In this document: piece by piece, positions 11,205-23,115 of the stretch
Position numbering within the stretch: the stretch's first letter is position 1
How the letters are laid out: each line of letters opens with the position of its first letter
NCBI GenBank assembly: GCA_024138015.1
Contig: JAMXBB010000009.1
Span: 38,709,787-38,773,786, forward strand
Origin: Lumnitzera littorea
Lineage: Eukaryota > Streptophyta > Magnoliopsida > Myrtales > Combretaceae
Reading direction: 5' to 3'
DNA length: 64,000 nucleotides
Made by a program: the position numbers and the translations under genes
The notes under the pieces: model-generated
The model's database searches: none
Seen by the model: only the letters and a program-made list of their open reading frames with translations
What the model was told of the DNA's origin: nothing

Positions 11205-12510
11205 AGAACAATGGTGAAGGTAGTACCCCTGTGAGCTAGCAGGAACCTTAAAAGTACTAAAAGGAGGGTAATGCCTTATGAATTACCTATCCTAAAAGAT
11301 ACTAAAAGGAGGGTAACGCCCTGCGAGTTGGCTAACCTAAAAGATATTAAAAAGAGGGTAATGCCCTGTGAGCTAGCTAACCTAAGTGAATAGGCAAAGC
11401 GCTCCTTAGGTTAGTTAAGACCCTAAAAGATACTAAAGAAGGGTAGTGCACCTGTAAGCTGGCTAATCTAAGTAAATGGACAAGGCGCTTCTTGAGTTGG
11501 CTAAAACCCTAAATAACAACCTAGTCGTACTCCTATGAGCTAACTAACCTAATTGAATGGGTAAGGCGCTTCTTGAGTTGGCTAAGACCTTAAATGAGAA
11601 CTTGGTTTTTCCCTTTTGAGCTAACTAACTAAGGTGAATAGGGGAAGCGATCCTTAAGTTGGCTAAGATCTTAAATAAGAACCCAGTCATGCCCTTCTAA
11701 GTTAACTAACCTAAGTGAATAGGTAAAGTGCTCCTTAAGCTGATTAAAACCCTAAATGAGAACCTAGTCGTGTCCTTCTAAGTTGACTAACCTAGGCAAA
11801 TGAGTAAAGTACTCATTGAGCTGGCTAAAACCCTAAATAACAAAATGAGTTGGTTTAGCACTCTGTAAGCTAGTTGGAACCCTAAAGAAAATGAGAATCA
11901 GGATAACGCTCTATGAGCTGGCCAGGGCCCTGAGAAAATGTGGATTAAGATAAGGCTCTATGAGCTAGCTAGAATCCTAAAGAAAATGTAGATCAGGACA
12001 ACACTCTATGAGCTGATTGTAACGCTAAAGATAATGTGGATTGAGACAGCGCTCTATAAGGAAGTTAAGCCCTTAAGAAAATGTGGATTAGAACAACGCT
12101 TTATGAGCTGGTTAGGACCTTAAGAAAATGTGGATCAGGATAGCACTCTATGAGCTAACTAAAACCCTATAGAATATTTAGATCAAAACAGCGCTTTATG
12201 AGTTAGCGGGGCCCTAAGAAAATGTGGATCAGGACAGTGCTTTATGAGCTGACTAGAACCCTAAAAACATGTGGATAGAGATATTGCTCTATGAGCTAGC
12301 TAAACTATAAAAAGAGAAATATGAATTAGGACAACACTTTGTGAGCTAGCTACAATCCTAAAGAAAATGCGGATCAGGATAACACTTTATGAGCTTGCTA
12401 GAACCCTAAAAGAGAAATGAATTAAGACAATGCTCTATGAGTTAGCTAGAACTCTAAAGAAATATAAACCAGGACAGTGCTCTATGAGTTGGCTAAGAAG
12501 CAAAACTAAG
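11205..12510. repeat. Degenerate tandem array with recurring CCCTAAA words
   Basis: About 1.3 kb of imperfect tandem repeats. First come three ~45-bp units (GAGGGTAA-GCCCTG-GAGTTGGCTAACC type, about 11255-11390). Next come longer ~115-bp units alternating GCTAACCTAAGTGAATRGG with GCTAARACCCTAAA (to about 11840). Last come roughly fourteen ~47-bp units of the form AAAATGTGGATCAGGACA-CGCTCTATGAGCTGGCTAG-ACCCTAAAG (11870-12500). The motif GAGCTRGCTA is common to all. At least seven units carry an exact CCCTAAA. It sits between the putative polypurine tract and the rest of the element, where Tat-lineage elements are known to carry variable tandem repeats. Confidence 0.7.
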
Positions 12511-15500
12511 GGATGTAACCTTTTGAAAAACCTCTTGACTTGAGAAATTTACAAACGAGAAATTTGGTAAGAATCATTTATGATAAAAAAAGGCATCAAG
12601 GATAAGGTTTCTTAACTTGAAAAAGAATTAATGGACATCAAAAACTATATTAGGGAGAATGACCTTGAAGTAGATGACATGAATTCTAAGATTTGGCTAC
12701 TCAGGCTGATATGGACTTATGACAAGCCTTTACTTTTTCTCTCTCTTTTTTCTTTATTATTTAGTCTTCTTTTTTCTTTCTTTATTTATTTATTTATTTT
12801 TTTGAAAGTTTGCTAAAATGTAAAAATTCTTATTTAAGAAACAAGTACTACAACCATCCCCTTCCTTAGTAACTATGCAGGCATGTCATATCCTTCTTAG
12901 TTTTTGAAAATGTCTCCTGACCCTAATACTAAGTTTTCTGGTAGGTTTTTGTGATTTTAAACATTCATTTCTTAAAGTAACTTATGATTAGTCTAGTAAA
13001 AAAGGACTTCCTTGCTCGCTCTTAGTCTAGATTTCGCTTTTAACTACTATTCCAAAAATTATGGTCCAGTTTGCAAGTTATACGCTTTAATAAATCTATT
13101 AGTTCTATTTTGGGTTTAGTAATTAGGCTTTTGTTAAATGATTTCAAAAGGAATTAATGAGAAAGCCTATTTTGAGAGAAACACTTTTATCCAACTTGGG
13201 TGTACAAGTCAAGAACCCTTAGGAAAAACTAAAGGAGTGCTTGCCCCAGCTTTAAAAACAATTTTTATTTTAGATAAATTATTCTTTAAGATCAGAAGAG
13301 CTTTGATTAGGGAGGTATTATAGGTGGGGAGGTCTTATGTGACTTAAGATGGATAGGAAGGTTTTGTGTTTGTAACTTGGAGTGTGATTTTGAAATGAAT
13401 ATGGGGTTTTCTGTTAGTAATTGTGAATGTGATTCAAGACCTTGGTTTTTTGGGGCAGTTTGGGCTTCTAGGCCTTCTTTGGTTAAGACTTTTCTCTTGC
13501 ATACAACTCGATGTTCAAGTCTTTCTTCTTCTTCTTTTCTCTTTTGTTTTCTTTTGTTAATTTTTTTATTTATCACTTTACCCCATTATTTCTTCCTCTT
13601 CTCTCCCTAAAAGTGATTATCTATTTTGCCGGGTCTCTATCTTTAGATAAATTAAGACCCTAAATCCATAGGTTCTAAGTGCATAGGCTTTGGTAAGGTA
13701 TGTGTGGTCTGAAGGTATTTAGAAAAGTATTACCTCTTCTTCAAAGGAAACAATTTATGGAAAACAAAAGTTATTCTTAAATTGTTATTACTAAGGTAAG
13801 CACAAACCAGTTTAATCCTTCTCTCCTAATCAATAACCTAAACCTTTGAATTGCCTCATTATGAGGTGATTCCTGATAGGATTTACATTTGAAAGCACTT
13901 TAAATTGGTTCAACGAGGTTAACAAAAGGTAATCATGTTTTGGATTTGAAAAAAAATGCCTAACTTCATTTTAATCTACATATCACATTCAAAATGGACT
14001 TCCTTTAAGAAATGAGTATAAAAATCTCTCACCACATCTCTCAAAGTGTTTAAGGGTTAGTGTGTGGGTTGTAGTTCACCTCTTTTCATTCTAAATTTGT
14101 TGTTTAAAATGAGTTACCAATTCTTTACATAGAGATTGGTTTGCCATAGGGTAGAGATTGACCTTACCCGTAATTCCTTAAAACATGCCCCAATATGAGA
14201 TGATACCTTTCATTCGATTAGGATTCAAAATTAAATTTCAAAGACCAAAAGCCCCGTACATTTTGCATCCCTGCTTAAGTTGCCTTAGACTTATAAGTCT
14301 TAATGCCTCTTAGATCCCATGTGTGATTTCAGGCCTAATTCTTTAGAGTCGAATGGGCTAGCATTAACATCTTTTGAGGTGGAAGAGACTGTGAATTACC
14401 CTTTTTGTTTGTACTAAGGATTAAGCTTAGGATGGTGTTTCATGGCTTCGTATTTTGACTTTATTTATGGTTGGACTTAATGGCTTAGGTGTTTTGAGTT
14501 TGTTCGACTACCTTAATGGGCTAGGGGTTTGTGTTTGGTTAGCTACCTTAATGGGCCATGTGGTTTATGTTTGCTTTCTTAGAATTCTATATACAAGCCT
14601 ACAAAATTTATTTATGTATAGAATAACACTATTGAGGTTCTATTTACAAAAGAGAAATACTAAAAAATAAATAATAATATACTAAAAGGAACTTTTATTA
14701 TCATGGCAAAAAGAAACAAAAAAAAGGAGCCTAACATTGTGCTTAATTATTATTCAATAGAACAAAAGATCATTTCTAAATCATATTTATTTTGAATGAG
14801 GAAGTCTATTTACAAGGTACTAATCTATTTGAAAGAACGAATATTCTTAGCTGAAAGAACGAATATTCTTAGCTGAAAGAATACTTGGTAAAATGGAAAC
14901 TACCTAAAATTATTTCACAGGATTGATTCCTTTTGTTTTTCTTTTTTCACTTTTGATCACTCAAGAATAAGCTTTCAAAAGAAGTGTAGTATTTTATAGG
15001 ATAACAAAACGTGATTATTTATGAACCTAGCTTTTAGAAATCAAGACATAATTATCAAGCATGAATATTTATAGATGAATAAAGATCAGGATAGAAAATG
15101 TAACATGAGGATACACAGATGCAAAGAATCAGCAATCAAATAGTAATGTGACAATATTAGGTGTTTAGAGTTATAATTATATCGAAATTTCATTATTATA
15201 ATAAATTTGAAATTATAGGAAAATATAAACAATACATACAAATATAAAGAAATACAAGATATAAGGAGACTTACAATTTCACATTGAGAAAGTCCTATAC
15301 ATAAAACTAATCTACATTAGATTTACATGAATAATATGGAAATTCTAACATAATAACAACCATCAGTTAATATACCCCATTATTATTTATTGATTGATCA
15401 AGGTTCATGTATGCAATCAAAGTAGGTTCTAAAGGTTTTCAAGTTTTGTTACTTGCATGTTTTCAAAAAAACGGTTCTTTCGTCACATCAAAACTTGAGT

Positions 15501-15607
15501 GAGATAGTTTGATCAGCCTCGGAAGGTAGTTACTTCACAACATCAAGGGTAAGGAAGGTTTCAAAAAATAATTCTAATTTCGAAAGGTTTTAAGTAATTA
15601 GCCCTCT
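12511..15607 (-). other. Interior of the LARD-like element, no recognisable genes
   Basis: About 3.1 kb with no motif of gag, protease, reverse transcriptase, RNase H or integrase on either strand. There are pyrimidine-rich runs at 12730-12805 and 13510-13600. An 89-residue Lys/Glu-rich frame on the minus strand (13307-13576) is an antisense product of the second run. A perfect 22-bp tandem duplication lies at 14831-14852 / 14853-14874. A short imperfect repeat containing CTTAATGG-CTAGG lies at 14470-14560. Confidence 0.5.
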
Positions 15608-15630
15608 TGATGTCCCCAGTGGATTTTCCA
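15608..15630 (-). other. Putative primer-binding-site region
   Basis: On the minus strand, a few bases after the 5' LTR end, the sequence contains TCCACTGGGGACAT. From memory, plant Tat/Ogre-like elements carry a closely similar GACTCxxCTGGGGAC motif just after the 5' LTR. Together with the polypurine tract at the other end, it fixes the element on the minus strand. Confidence 0.5.
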
Positions 15631-15633
15631 AGC

Positions 15634-17480
15634 TATCCAGCTTGATTTTTCGATTTCTTATTTTAATTTCATTTCCCTTAACTTGATTTAAACTAAATTA
15701 TATACATATTTAGTTTAAACCATTGACTAAAGTTAAAGGAAATCAAATTTCTTTATTTTGAAAAAATTTAAAGTTGCCACCTAGTAAAATCGGAAAAAGG
15801 TAATTAAATTATAATCAAATAGGTGGATCAATTCTAATTTAGCTACTAGCCTGCATTTTGAAAATTTTTGTAAAAAATTTTAAGAAACCAATTTTTTTTT
15901 AATTTAAGGGCTACCCTATTAAACCCTTATGGGTATCACTTTAACCTTCTGAGATTAGATTTTATTTTCAAAATTACCTTCTTTTAAAACAAAGCTTAAT
16001 CAACAATAAATAAATTTAATTGTATTTATCTTACAAAAAAAATGGGGAATTCGAGTTATAATTTGTAAAAATGAAAAATAAAGTTTTTATAAATTTTACG
16101 TCGCCTTAGAGGTATTTAATACCCATTAGTCGGGATCAAATATTCGTAATTCATTTCGAAAATTTTAATGTATTAGTTTGCTTTGACTTTGAAAAATCTA
16201 TCGAGTTTATATTTTTATCAAGTTAGCTTTATGAGAAGTTTTAAAAGGGTTCTAATTCTTAAGTATTTTTATTTTATCGAAAATTCTCTAAAATATCCTA
16301 GTTTGGAAAAGGGTTTATTATTATTCTTTATTTTGTTCCTTTTTTTTTTTTGAAAAAGTATTTTGCTAAGTGAGAAATTCTAAAGATCTAATGCTTAAAA
16401 AAATAGTTTGGAAAAGGCATAATTTCCTGAGCTAAAATATTTTTCTTTTTACATATCTTAAAGACGACTACTAAACCAATTACTAAATAAGCATACAAAA
16501 AGTAAATAAACCAAAAGAAAGAAAAGATAGAAAATAAATAAACAACTCAATTTACCTAGTCGCGCACGAGATAAAGTAGATCGCTATAATTCACGTGTCG
16601 TTTTCTATTGTTGTTCGCTATTGAGAGGGTAAGGCAGCTATGGAGCTTGGTCATCCACTGCTGTGTTGGAAGTGTCGGTGTACTACAATGTTTGTGGAGC
16701 TGCTGCAATGGGGTTGTGACAATGGGGCTATTCAGTTGGTTTATACATGGGTGTATGATAGTAGTATGTGTTGGACGTAAGTGTGGTTAGATGGTGTGCT
16801 GAAGCGTAGTTGGGGTCTATTTGTTGTGTTTACTGCAGCTAGTATGGGGGCTGTGGTGTTTGGGTTTGGTTAGGAGTGTGGATTAAGTGATTAGTGGAGT
16901 GAGCTTTCTTTTTTCTTATGAAAGAAAAAATATCCCTTCTCTTGTTGCTTTGATCCATCTATATACAAACCAAAAACGAATCTCCTAGATTAATTCAGAT
17001 CTAAATTGATAAAAACCAATCTAGATTTGAATCTTTACATATCTTTATCTTGTCAAATTTAACATTATCGTTTTAGATTTATTATCTCTAATAATCATTT
17101 GGTTATGATTCTATTAAATCTAAATAATAACAACTTCAACAACTTAATCCGATTTGTTTTGGATTAGGATTCTAGAACATCAAATTTTCTTCTATTGATC
17201 TTTTTTAAAATCTCTATCTAAACTTAACCTAAAGTTGAAATTAAAATGGACTAAAACCCATTAATTTAACCCCAAATGAGGTACAAAAAATTCTACAATC
17301 TACAACCCTGAATTAAGTTTCCTAAAAATGATCTATGGCTAAATAATTTTAATTTTTTTTTATTTTTATTTTTTTATATATTTTTTTATTTTTATTTTTT
17401 AATAAAGGATCCTTTCTCTAGATAAATAAATAAATAAACTAAAATACCGAGGAAGGGGGCGCAAAAATGCCATGTCTATA
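15634..17480 (-). repeat. 5' LTR of the 9156-17480 element
   Basis: 1847 bp, plus-strand ends TATCCAGC and ATGTCTATA, degraded TG..CA. It is closely related along its length to 9156-11046. It differs by scattered substitutions and by a deletion near 17215, where the other copy has a T-rich stretch and an ATGCTTAAATAAATAACCG block. Confidence 0.75.
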
Positions 17481-17485
17481 TTACC

Positions 17486-20400
17486 TAATAATTATCTATT
17501 TTAATGGTAAACATGCAAATTCCTTTAGCAAACTTAATACACAACACACAAATTGGGGATAAAATTTTTTATTCTATTTTTCATAGATAGTTGATGTAGT
17601 GTATATAAACAAGAAATATGTTAGCCCTCTTCAAGGTCCAAGGAATCCTAAAGTTTCTAAAATGTTATAGAAGCATTTAGCATGTGTCTGCACATGCTAT
17701 CCGTTTTTTTTTTTTTTTTCCTATTTTTCTTTTTTTTTTCTTTTTATAATATTTCTAAATTCTAATTACTAAATGCAATATCATCATTACCATATATACG
17801 TTTTTAAGCACAAATATTGTGGAAACATAATCCACTGGTTGAAGTAAAACCGGTATTTTCATCGAAATCATCTATTGTTTTGTCGATGATAGGTACAAAC
17901 AAATAACAATTTACTCTATTATAGTTTTTGTATCGTTCATACCAATGATAAAAATGGTTACTTATTGTATTCTTGTTTGCCTGCTTGCTTTATTCGTCAA
18001 TTCAGGCAACATCTCCAGTTGAGCGGATCTTTTCCCTTTTAAATTGTTTATACAGTTCATCTTTCCTATTCTTTTTTTTTTTATTTTATTTTGTAGTGAC
18101 TAATGTGGTAGAAGATTTCCAATCCAGAGCCTACAGGTTTTCCAAAGAGTGCAATTTTCCGTTATGGTGTTATCCACTTCAACTCCCTTCGCGTGCATCC
18201 TGGGAATCAATTTAATAGGATTAGGTATCTTGATATCCTCCCATTGCATATTAATGGTTGTTGGCCAGCACTATATTTATTGGGACGACAAGGCTATAAG
18301 CTACAGCTACTCCTTTACGACGACTCTATGAGTAAATCAAGATAAGGTAGGTTTACTTGCTTACAACTTTATGCAATGATATAATAATACAAACACAAAT
18401 ACCATACGATTATAAATATAATCATAGAGATAAAACATGAGCTTACATGGTTACAGTACGAGCAAACGTTTACGAACTTTAGTCAATTATGTATACTACT
18501 AACACTACCAAAAATTATAAATCCAACTGGCTGACATGAATTGTTACTCCTCTAAGGCAACATCGCAACCGATAGAAAAGATAAGCTAACTAAAGTAGTT
18601 CATTTTTTAATCCTCAAGTTTCAAGGTGCGCTTTCAAAATCTGATATTGATGGAAGCTTGATGAATGTTTAATGAAAAAGACACAACAACTAAATGTAGT
18701 GGTGGGGATTGAATGATAATATATTTATAATAATATTGGATTTGATATTATACTTGTTGCAAATTAACTTTTTATCACTAAATTACTTCTATTATTCTTC
18801 ACTAATTGAAAGTTATTTTTACTGAATTAGTTGGAAAAGTATCGTTTAAAGTGCTTTAGGTAAAATTACACAATTAATAATTGAAATTGTCTCGATTTTT
18901 AAAATATTATGTGATGTTATCTTTATATATATATATATATATAATATCTATAGAATAGTTTAAGAAAGTAACTTTAGAGAATTAAAATTCAAATCAATAA
19001 GCTTTATTCATTTTGACAATTTTTACTTTTCTATATATCACATTCTCTACTCTCAAAGTATATAATACAAAAAGTTATTCTTATAGTAGTTCCATTTTTA
19101 ACATATATTATATTATGTTTTAATTTCATTATTTATATTTTAGCACACGTATAATGATGATGCACACCCTTATGCTTATCGATCATTAAAATATTAACGG
19201 AAAAAAAAAGAAAAAAAAATATTCTCTATTACAATAAATAAATGCAAGTCATATTTGATCTCTCGCATAAGTAGTCATCTTCAACACCATAAGAAACTCC
19301 AACATTTTATTATCTACCAAGGGAGGATCACTACTAGTAAAGGTATTCATCGTGAATGATTTTTGTATTTTGAGGAGGTAAATGGAGGGAAATTGAAAAA
19401 AATAAATGGAGATGATCAATTTGCGATAAATTTCTAAAAACAATCTTCCTTGAGCAAAACTTTAGTAATAAGTGCAACATCGCATTTTGACTACGTAAGT
19501 GGTTGAAAAAAAAAAAGAAAGAAAGAAAGAAAAACTATGAAAGTAACAACTTAAGAAATCTTTCTTTGATAAATCATAACCAATTCCAAAATATTTTTCC
19601 ATGGTGAATCTTAATAATTGCTCCACAATCAATAGACATTAAAGGTGCATTTTATGACGCATTAATATAGGGACATTCCCTTAAGCTAGCAATAGTATAG
19701 ATATTACTTTGGGTAAATTGTATAAATCACTTAGAGAATACCATCACTTTGAGAACTTCCAAAATTGCAGACCTCTAACCTTTTCAAAGTTCGCATTTAC
19801 CAACTCTAAAACAAGCACGATCCCATTTCTATTTTTTTTTTTTTTTTTAAGACTAAACTACAATTGTAAAATAAGCTTATGTAAACGATTATGTGGCAAT
19901 TCATCCATCCATTTAATTGAACTAAAGTTAAAAAGATAAAAATCTTATGTTAATTTAAATATGTGGATAAATTTAATTGAATTAATATAAGCCTTTTTAT
20001 TTCATTAACTTTAATTAATTTAATTAATTAAACATATGTATGAATTGTCATGTAAATGTCCAAATAAGTTTATTTCATACATAGCAACCTAGTCAGCAAA
20101 GAAAAAAAGTCCAAACTCCCACGCTTCTTTTAAAAGTAAGTGCCGAACTTTCGAAAAACTAAATGCTCATTCAATTTTTAAAATTTTCAAAAATCATTTG
20201 TTTCTTTATTACTATTGAAGAATTTATAACACAAAAATTGGCTTATTCTCCGTGATACTATTTTCTCATAGAAACGATGCCACCGTGAACATGGGAGACG
20301 TGCCTCCATTCGCTTGACAAAATTTTGTTCGTAACACGCTTATTAATTTAATCGAAAAAGAATGCTCATTAGTAGCAAGAAAAATAATATAAGCAAAATA

Positions 20401-20780
20401 TTGGCGCGGGCATTTAAAAAACTAAGTTTGTTCACTAATCTTATAGCCTTGCATCACCTTTCCTGGTATCTATGCCATCCTTCGATGAATTACTATGACA
20501 TTGATTACATTGGTGAATGAATGAGGTCACCCTAGTCCCTCCTATCCATTTCCACCACTACCTGAAAGAAAATTCATACACAACCCGAAACGTTCTTTTT
20601 TATTTTTAAAAAGGCTAAGAATGCCTTAGCCAATCACTTGCATTTTTACCTGTGAATGTTATTAGTCTATATGGACACATTAATTGCTACAATTATTTCG
20701 GTCCATTACTTTATGGTGTTTCTTTTGTATTCTTGATGATTTTTTCTACCATAAGACGAATTAAACTGACTTGCGAAGTC
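17486..20780. other. AT-rich intergenic DNA
   Basis: No supported gene. It contains T-runs (17704-17735), a (TA)10 microsatellite at 18924-18943 and a (GAAA)n stretch near 19517-19531. A stretch at 17990-18335 has higher GC and somewhat gene-like open frames in several phases, but I cannot match it to any protein. The rest is featureless to my reading. Confidence 0.4.
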
Positions 20781-20783
20781 AAT

Positions 20784-21131
20784 AAAGTTTGCATAAATCC
20801 ATTTTGGATGGCTGAACTGAATATTAAAATTCATTGTAATCCATCATTCGGTGGCCATAATATTTTCATTAAATAGGTGTATAAAATCAAATCAAACGAT
20901 AAAATGAATTGAATTAAAGTTTTTTTTTTTTTTTCTTAAGAAAATGGGTTCCATATAATAACACTTTAGAGTTTGTGGTTCGCTATCCAATTCCACTACT
21001 CGAAACAACCTACCATGATAATTGAAATTAGACTAGAAAAGCCAATCGAGCAAGAGTAATTGAAAACCGAACATAAAGTCGGTTAAGTAGGCTCCCAAGC
21101 AAAATCAACCCAGCAGATTGGGATTCAGTCC
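20784..21131. repeat. Dispersed repeat (copy 1), also at 22551-22676 and 48256-48420
   Basis: Two blocks recur elsewhere. 20784-20905 (AAGTTTGCATAAAT..., ATTCATTGTAATCCAT..., TTTTCATTAAATAGGTG...) matches 22551-22676 in the same orientation at moderate identity. 20958-21131 (a TCCAATTC.., AGAAAAGCCAA.., GTAGGCTC.. and TTGGGATT series) matches 48256-48420. No coding. The family could not be identified. It may be LTR or MITE debris. Confidence 0.5.
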
Positions 21132-21194
21132 ACCCATTAAATAAAGGCCTCTCTCATTGCTGCTTTTTGCCAATGCCTTAAACCAAACAGAATT

Positions 21195-22529
21195 TCTTAC
21201 GAGGTGGTTCACAAAATGTACTCTTCATTATCAAAAATCAATTATGTAAAATTAGCTATATATAGAGCTGAAAGCTAACCGAAGAAAACTAATCAAGTAG
21301 CAAAACTAACTAATAACAAAAAATGATAACTGAATTAACTACTCTTATGTGATGTGTCTATTGTATTCGTGGGTGCATCAGTAGCTTGAGCATTCGATAA
21401 TACTCACCACAAGTTAGGCTGTACGTATTGAGGAGACCCAACTTAGAAACATTGGTCCTGAAGTAATGTAGGTGCATTGGCTTAGTAAACACATCAACTA
21501 ACTGTGATGAAGACGGAACAAGAAGAAGGTGAATAAAGCCTAGTTTGCATCGAACAAGGTGGCAATCTACTATGATATGTTTTGTGCGCTCATGGAATGT
21601 AGGATTCATCAACATAATTTGTGAGCAAACTTGGCTGTATTGATCATTAAGACCTCTAAGGAATCTAATCACATGCTCTATCTCTTTGTATTATGTGATC
21701 TTGGTGAAAACACCGCATTTGCATGGTTTTGGACATGCACATGTTGGGAGATGCATAAAAGCATCAAGTTCCTCTCTTAGAGTCATTAACTTCGTGTAGT
21801 ATTTAGAAACAAAGAGATCTCCTTATTTACAAGCATATATCACTTCTTAGAGATTAGCTATTTGAAACTTGCCACCTTGAGAATATTTATCATGTAGATC
21901 CTTCTAGATATCTCAAGCTTTGCTCATCCAAAGAACAGATTAAGCAATCAAAGGAGACAAGCATTGAAAAATCCAAGATATCACCATAGTGTTGCATTTC
22001 ATCCACTACTCATGCATCGGATCTGCTACTAGCAGAATTGGAAGTGTTCCATCAATGAACTTGTGCTTGCTCTTTGAAAATAGCATCATGTACATAGATC
22101 TTGACCATGAATGATAGTTCTTTTCATTTAGCACTGTAGATATAAGTTGATAGGAAGGATTTTCATTAGGATGCAAAAAGTAAGGGTTAGAAGGATTGGT
22201 GAGTTAATCGGGAACTTAGTTTGCCATTGAGAGAGAAGGTAAGAAATGAAGAAGAATCAGAATTGCAGTAATTTGGGAAGAACGTAATAGATGGACTAAA
22301 GTTCTAGTTACACTGATACTATCTTAGGAGATGGTTCACAAAAAGTATTTTTCATCATAAAAAATCAAGTATGTACAATTAGCCATATATAAAGCTGATA
22401 GCTAAGTAAAAAAACCTATTCAACCAACTGAACTAACTATTAACAGAAAATGATAATTGAAATAACTACTCTTATTTGAAGTGTCTACTATGTTTATGGG
22501 TGCATTGGTAATTTGAACATCCAATAATA
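21195..22529 (-). mobile_element. Ty1-copia deletion derivative (gag fused to RNase H end)
   Basis: A 1335-bp minus-strand element with two 208-bp LTRs (21195-21402 and 22322-22529). The LTR pair aligns throughout, e.g. both contain TTCACAAAA-GTA.TTTCAT, AGCTATATATA-AGCTGA and GGGTGCAT-GGTAATTTGA-like blocks. A tRNA-Met-type primer site (minus strand TAGTATCAGTGT, compare TGGTATCAGAGC) abuts the right LTR at 22310-22321. Flanks GAATT (21190-21194) and TAATT (22530-22534) match at 4 of 5 bases. The LTR ends have lost the usual TG..CA. The interior holds only gag and the C-terminal part of RNase H. Protease, integrase and most of RT are missing. Confidence 0.8.
21358..22227 (-). pseudogene. copia gag::RNase H fusion pseudogene
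   Basis: Read on the minus strand, the product starts near 22227. It has the copia-type gag N-terminus: NPYFLHPNENPSYQLIS, then NYHSWSRSM, FIDGTLP, the block around WMKCNTMVISWI, and YYTKLMTLREELD. Then comes the UBN2-like block FLRGLNDQYSQVCSQIMLMNP. Instead of continuing into the zinc knuckle and pol, it passes directly at 21601-21606 (codons for N-P) into the end of RNase H: FHERTKHIIVDCHLVR, then QLVDVFTKPMH and KLGLLNTYS. The last 104 residues form one open frame across the junction, while the N-terminal half has several stops. The N-P dipeptide occurs in both parent regions, which suggests joining at a short shared sequence. Confidence 0.85.
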
Positions 22530-22683
22530 TAATTGAATTGAAAGTTCAGTAATTTTTGTATAAATTTAGTTTAGATGATTGAACTCCATGGAAAAATTCA
22601 TTATGATTTATGGTTCATTGATTGAAAGATTTTCACTAAATGAGTGCACAAAATCAACTCAAATAGTAAAATGTACTGGATAG

Positions 22684-22912
22684 GGATGCAACCATGGCAT
22701 ATTTGAGATGTTTCCTATGAAATTCAAATTAGCCTCTATAGGGTTTAATATCCCCCATAACCTTATAAAAGCCTTATAAAATGTTTTTTCATATTACAAA
22801 ACCTTTTGAGTAAGGAGGGAAACTTATAGAACATGCCCTATGGGTTTTAATATTTCCAAAATCCTATAAAAATTTTAAAGTTTTTATCTCCTATTAAAAT
22901 CTCATCCCTATA
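22684..22912. mobile_element. Possible hAT-like MITE
   Basis: A ~229-bp stretch begins TAGGGATG and ends CATCCCTA, giving an 8-bp inverted terminal match. The interior carries repeated ACCTTATAAAA / CTATAGGGTTT words like those in 52280-52436, which also ends CATCCCTAG. No clear 8-bp target duplication was found. Confidence 0.35.
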
Positions 22913-23115
22913 AGGTTATTATATAGTCAATCTACGATCCATTCCACTCTTATTACAAAAAATATTTTATTTTGCTTTTAAATTTTTAAATTATTGTAAG
23001 CATATTCCTAAAAGAAAAAAAATGTTTAACATACTAGTTACTCGTTTTAGTAAAAATATGTGTCTTAAAGTTAATGAAATAATAACATTATCTTTACAAA
23101 TGCCAGTATGCCTAA

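Larger units (their letters stand above)
9156..17480 (-). mobile_element. Complete 8.3-kb non-autonomous LTR retrotransposon (Tat/Ogre-like LARD)
   Basis: Two related ~1.85-kb direct repeats (9156-11046 and 15634-17480) bound a 4.6-kb interior. Minus orientation is shown by two signals. A purine-rich tract (plus strand ACTACCCCTCTTT, 11047-11059) abuts the left LTR and fits a polypurine tract. Left of the right LTR, the minus strand reads a TCCACTGGGGACAT motif (within 15608-15630) resembling the primer-site region of Tat-type elements. Flanks TTGCT (9151-9155) and TTACC (17481-17485) differ by two transitions and may be a decayed target duplication. No gag, protease, RT or integrase block can be read in the interior, so it must have relied on another element. 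A tandem array lies next to the 3' LTR, as in Tat-lineage 3' untranslated regions. Confidence 0.7.

Noticed and set aside
11205..12510. Interstitial telomere from the CCCTAAA words
   Set aside because: The words are single and separated by ~40-110 bp of other sequence, not head-to-tail telomere repeats.
11205..12510. CRISPR-like array
   Set aside because: Units are degenerate throughout with no identical repeats separated by unique spacers, and this is a plant-type genome.
13307..13610. Opposite-strand frames of 77 and 89 residues
   Set aside because: Both arise from a pyrimidine-rich run. No recognisable protein.
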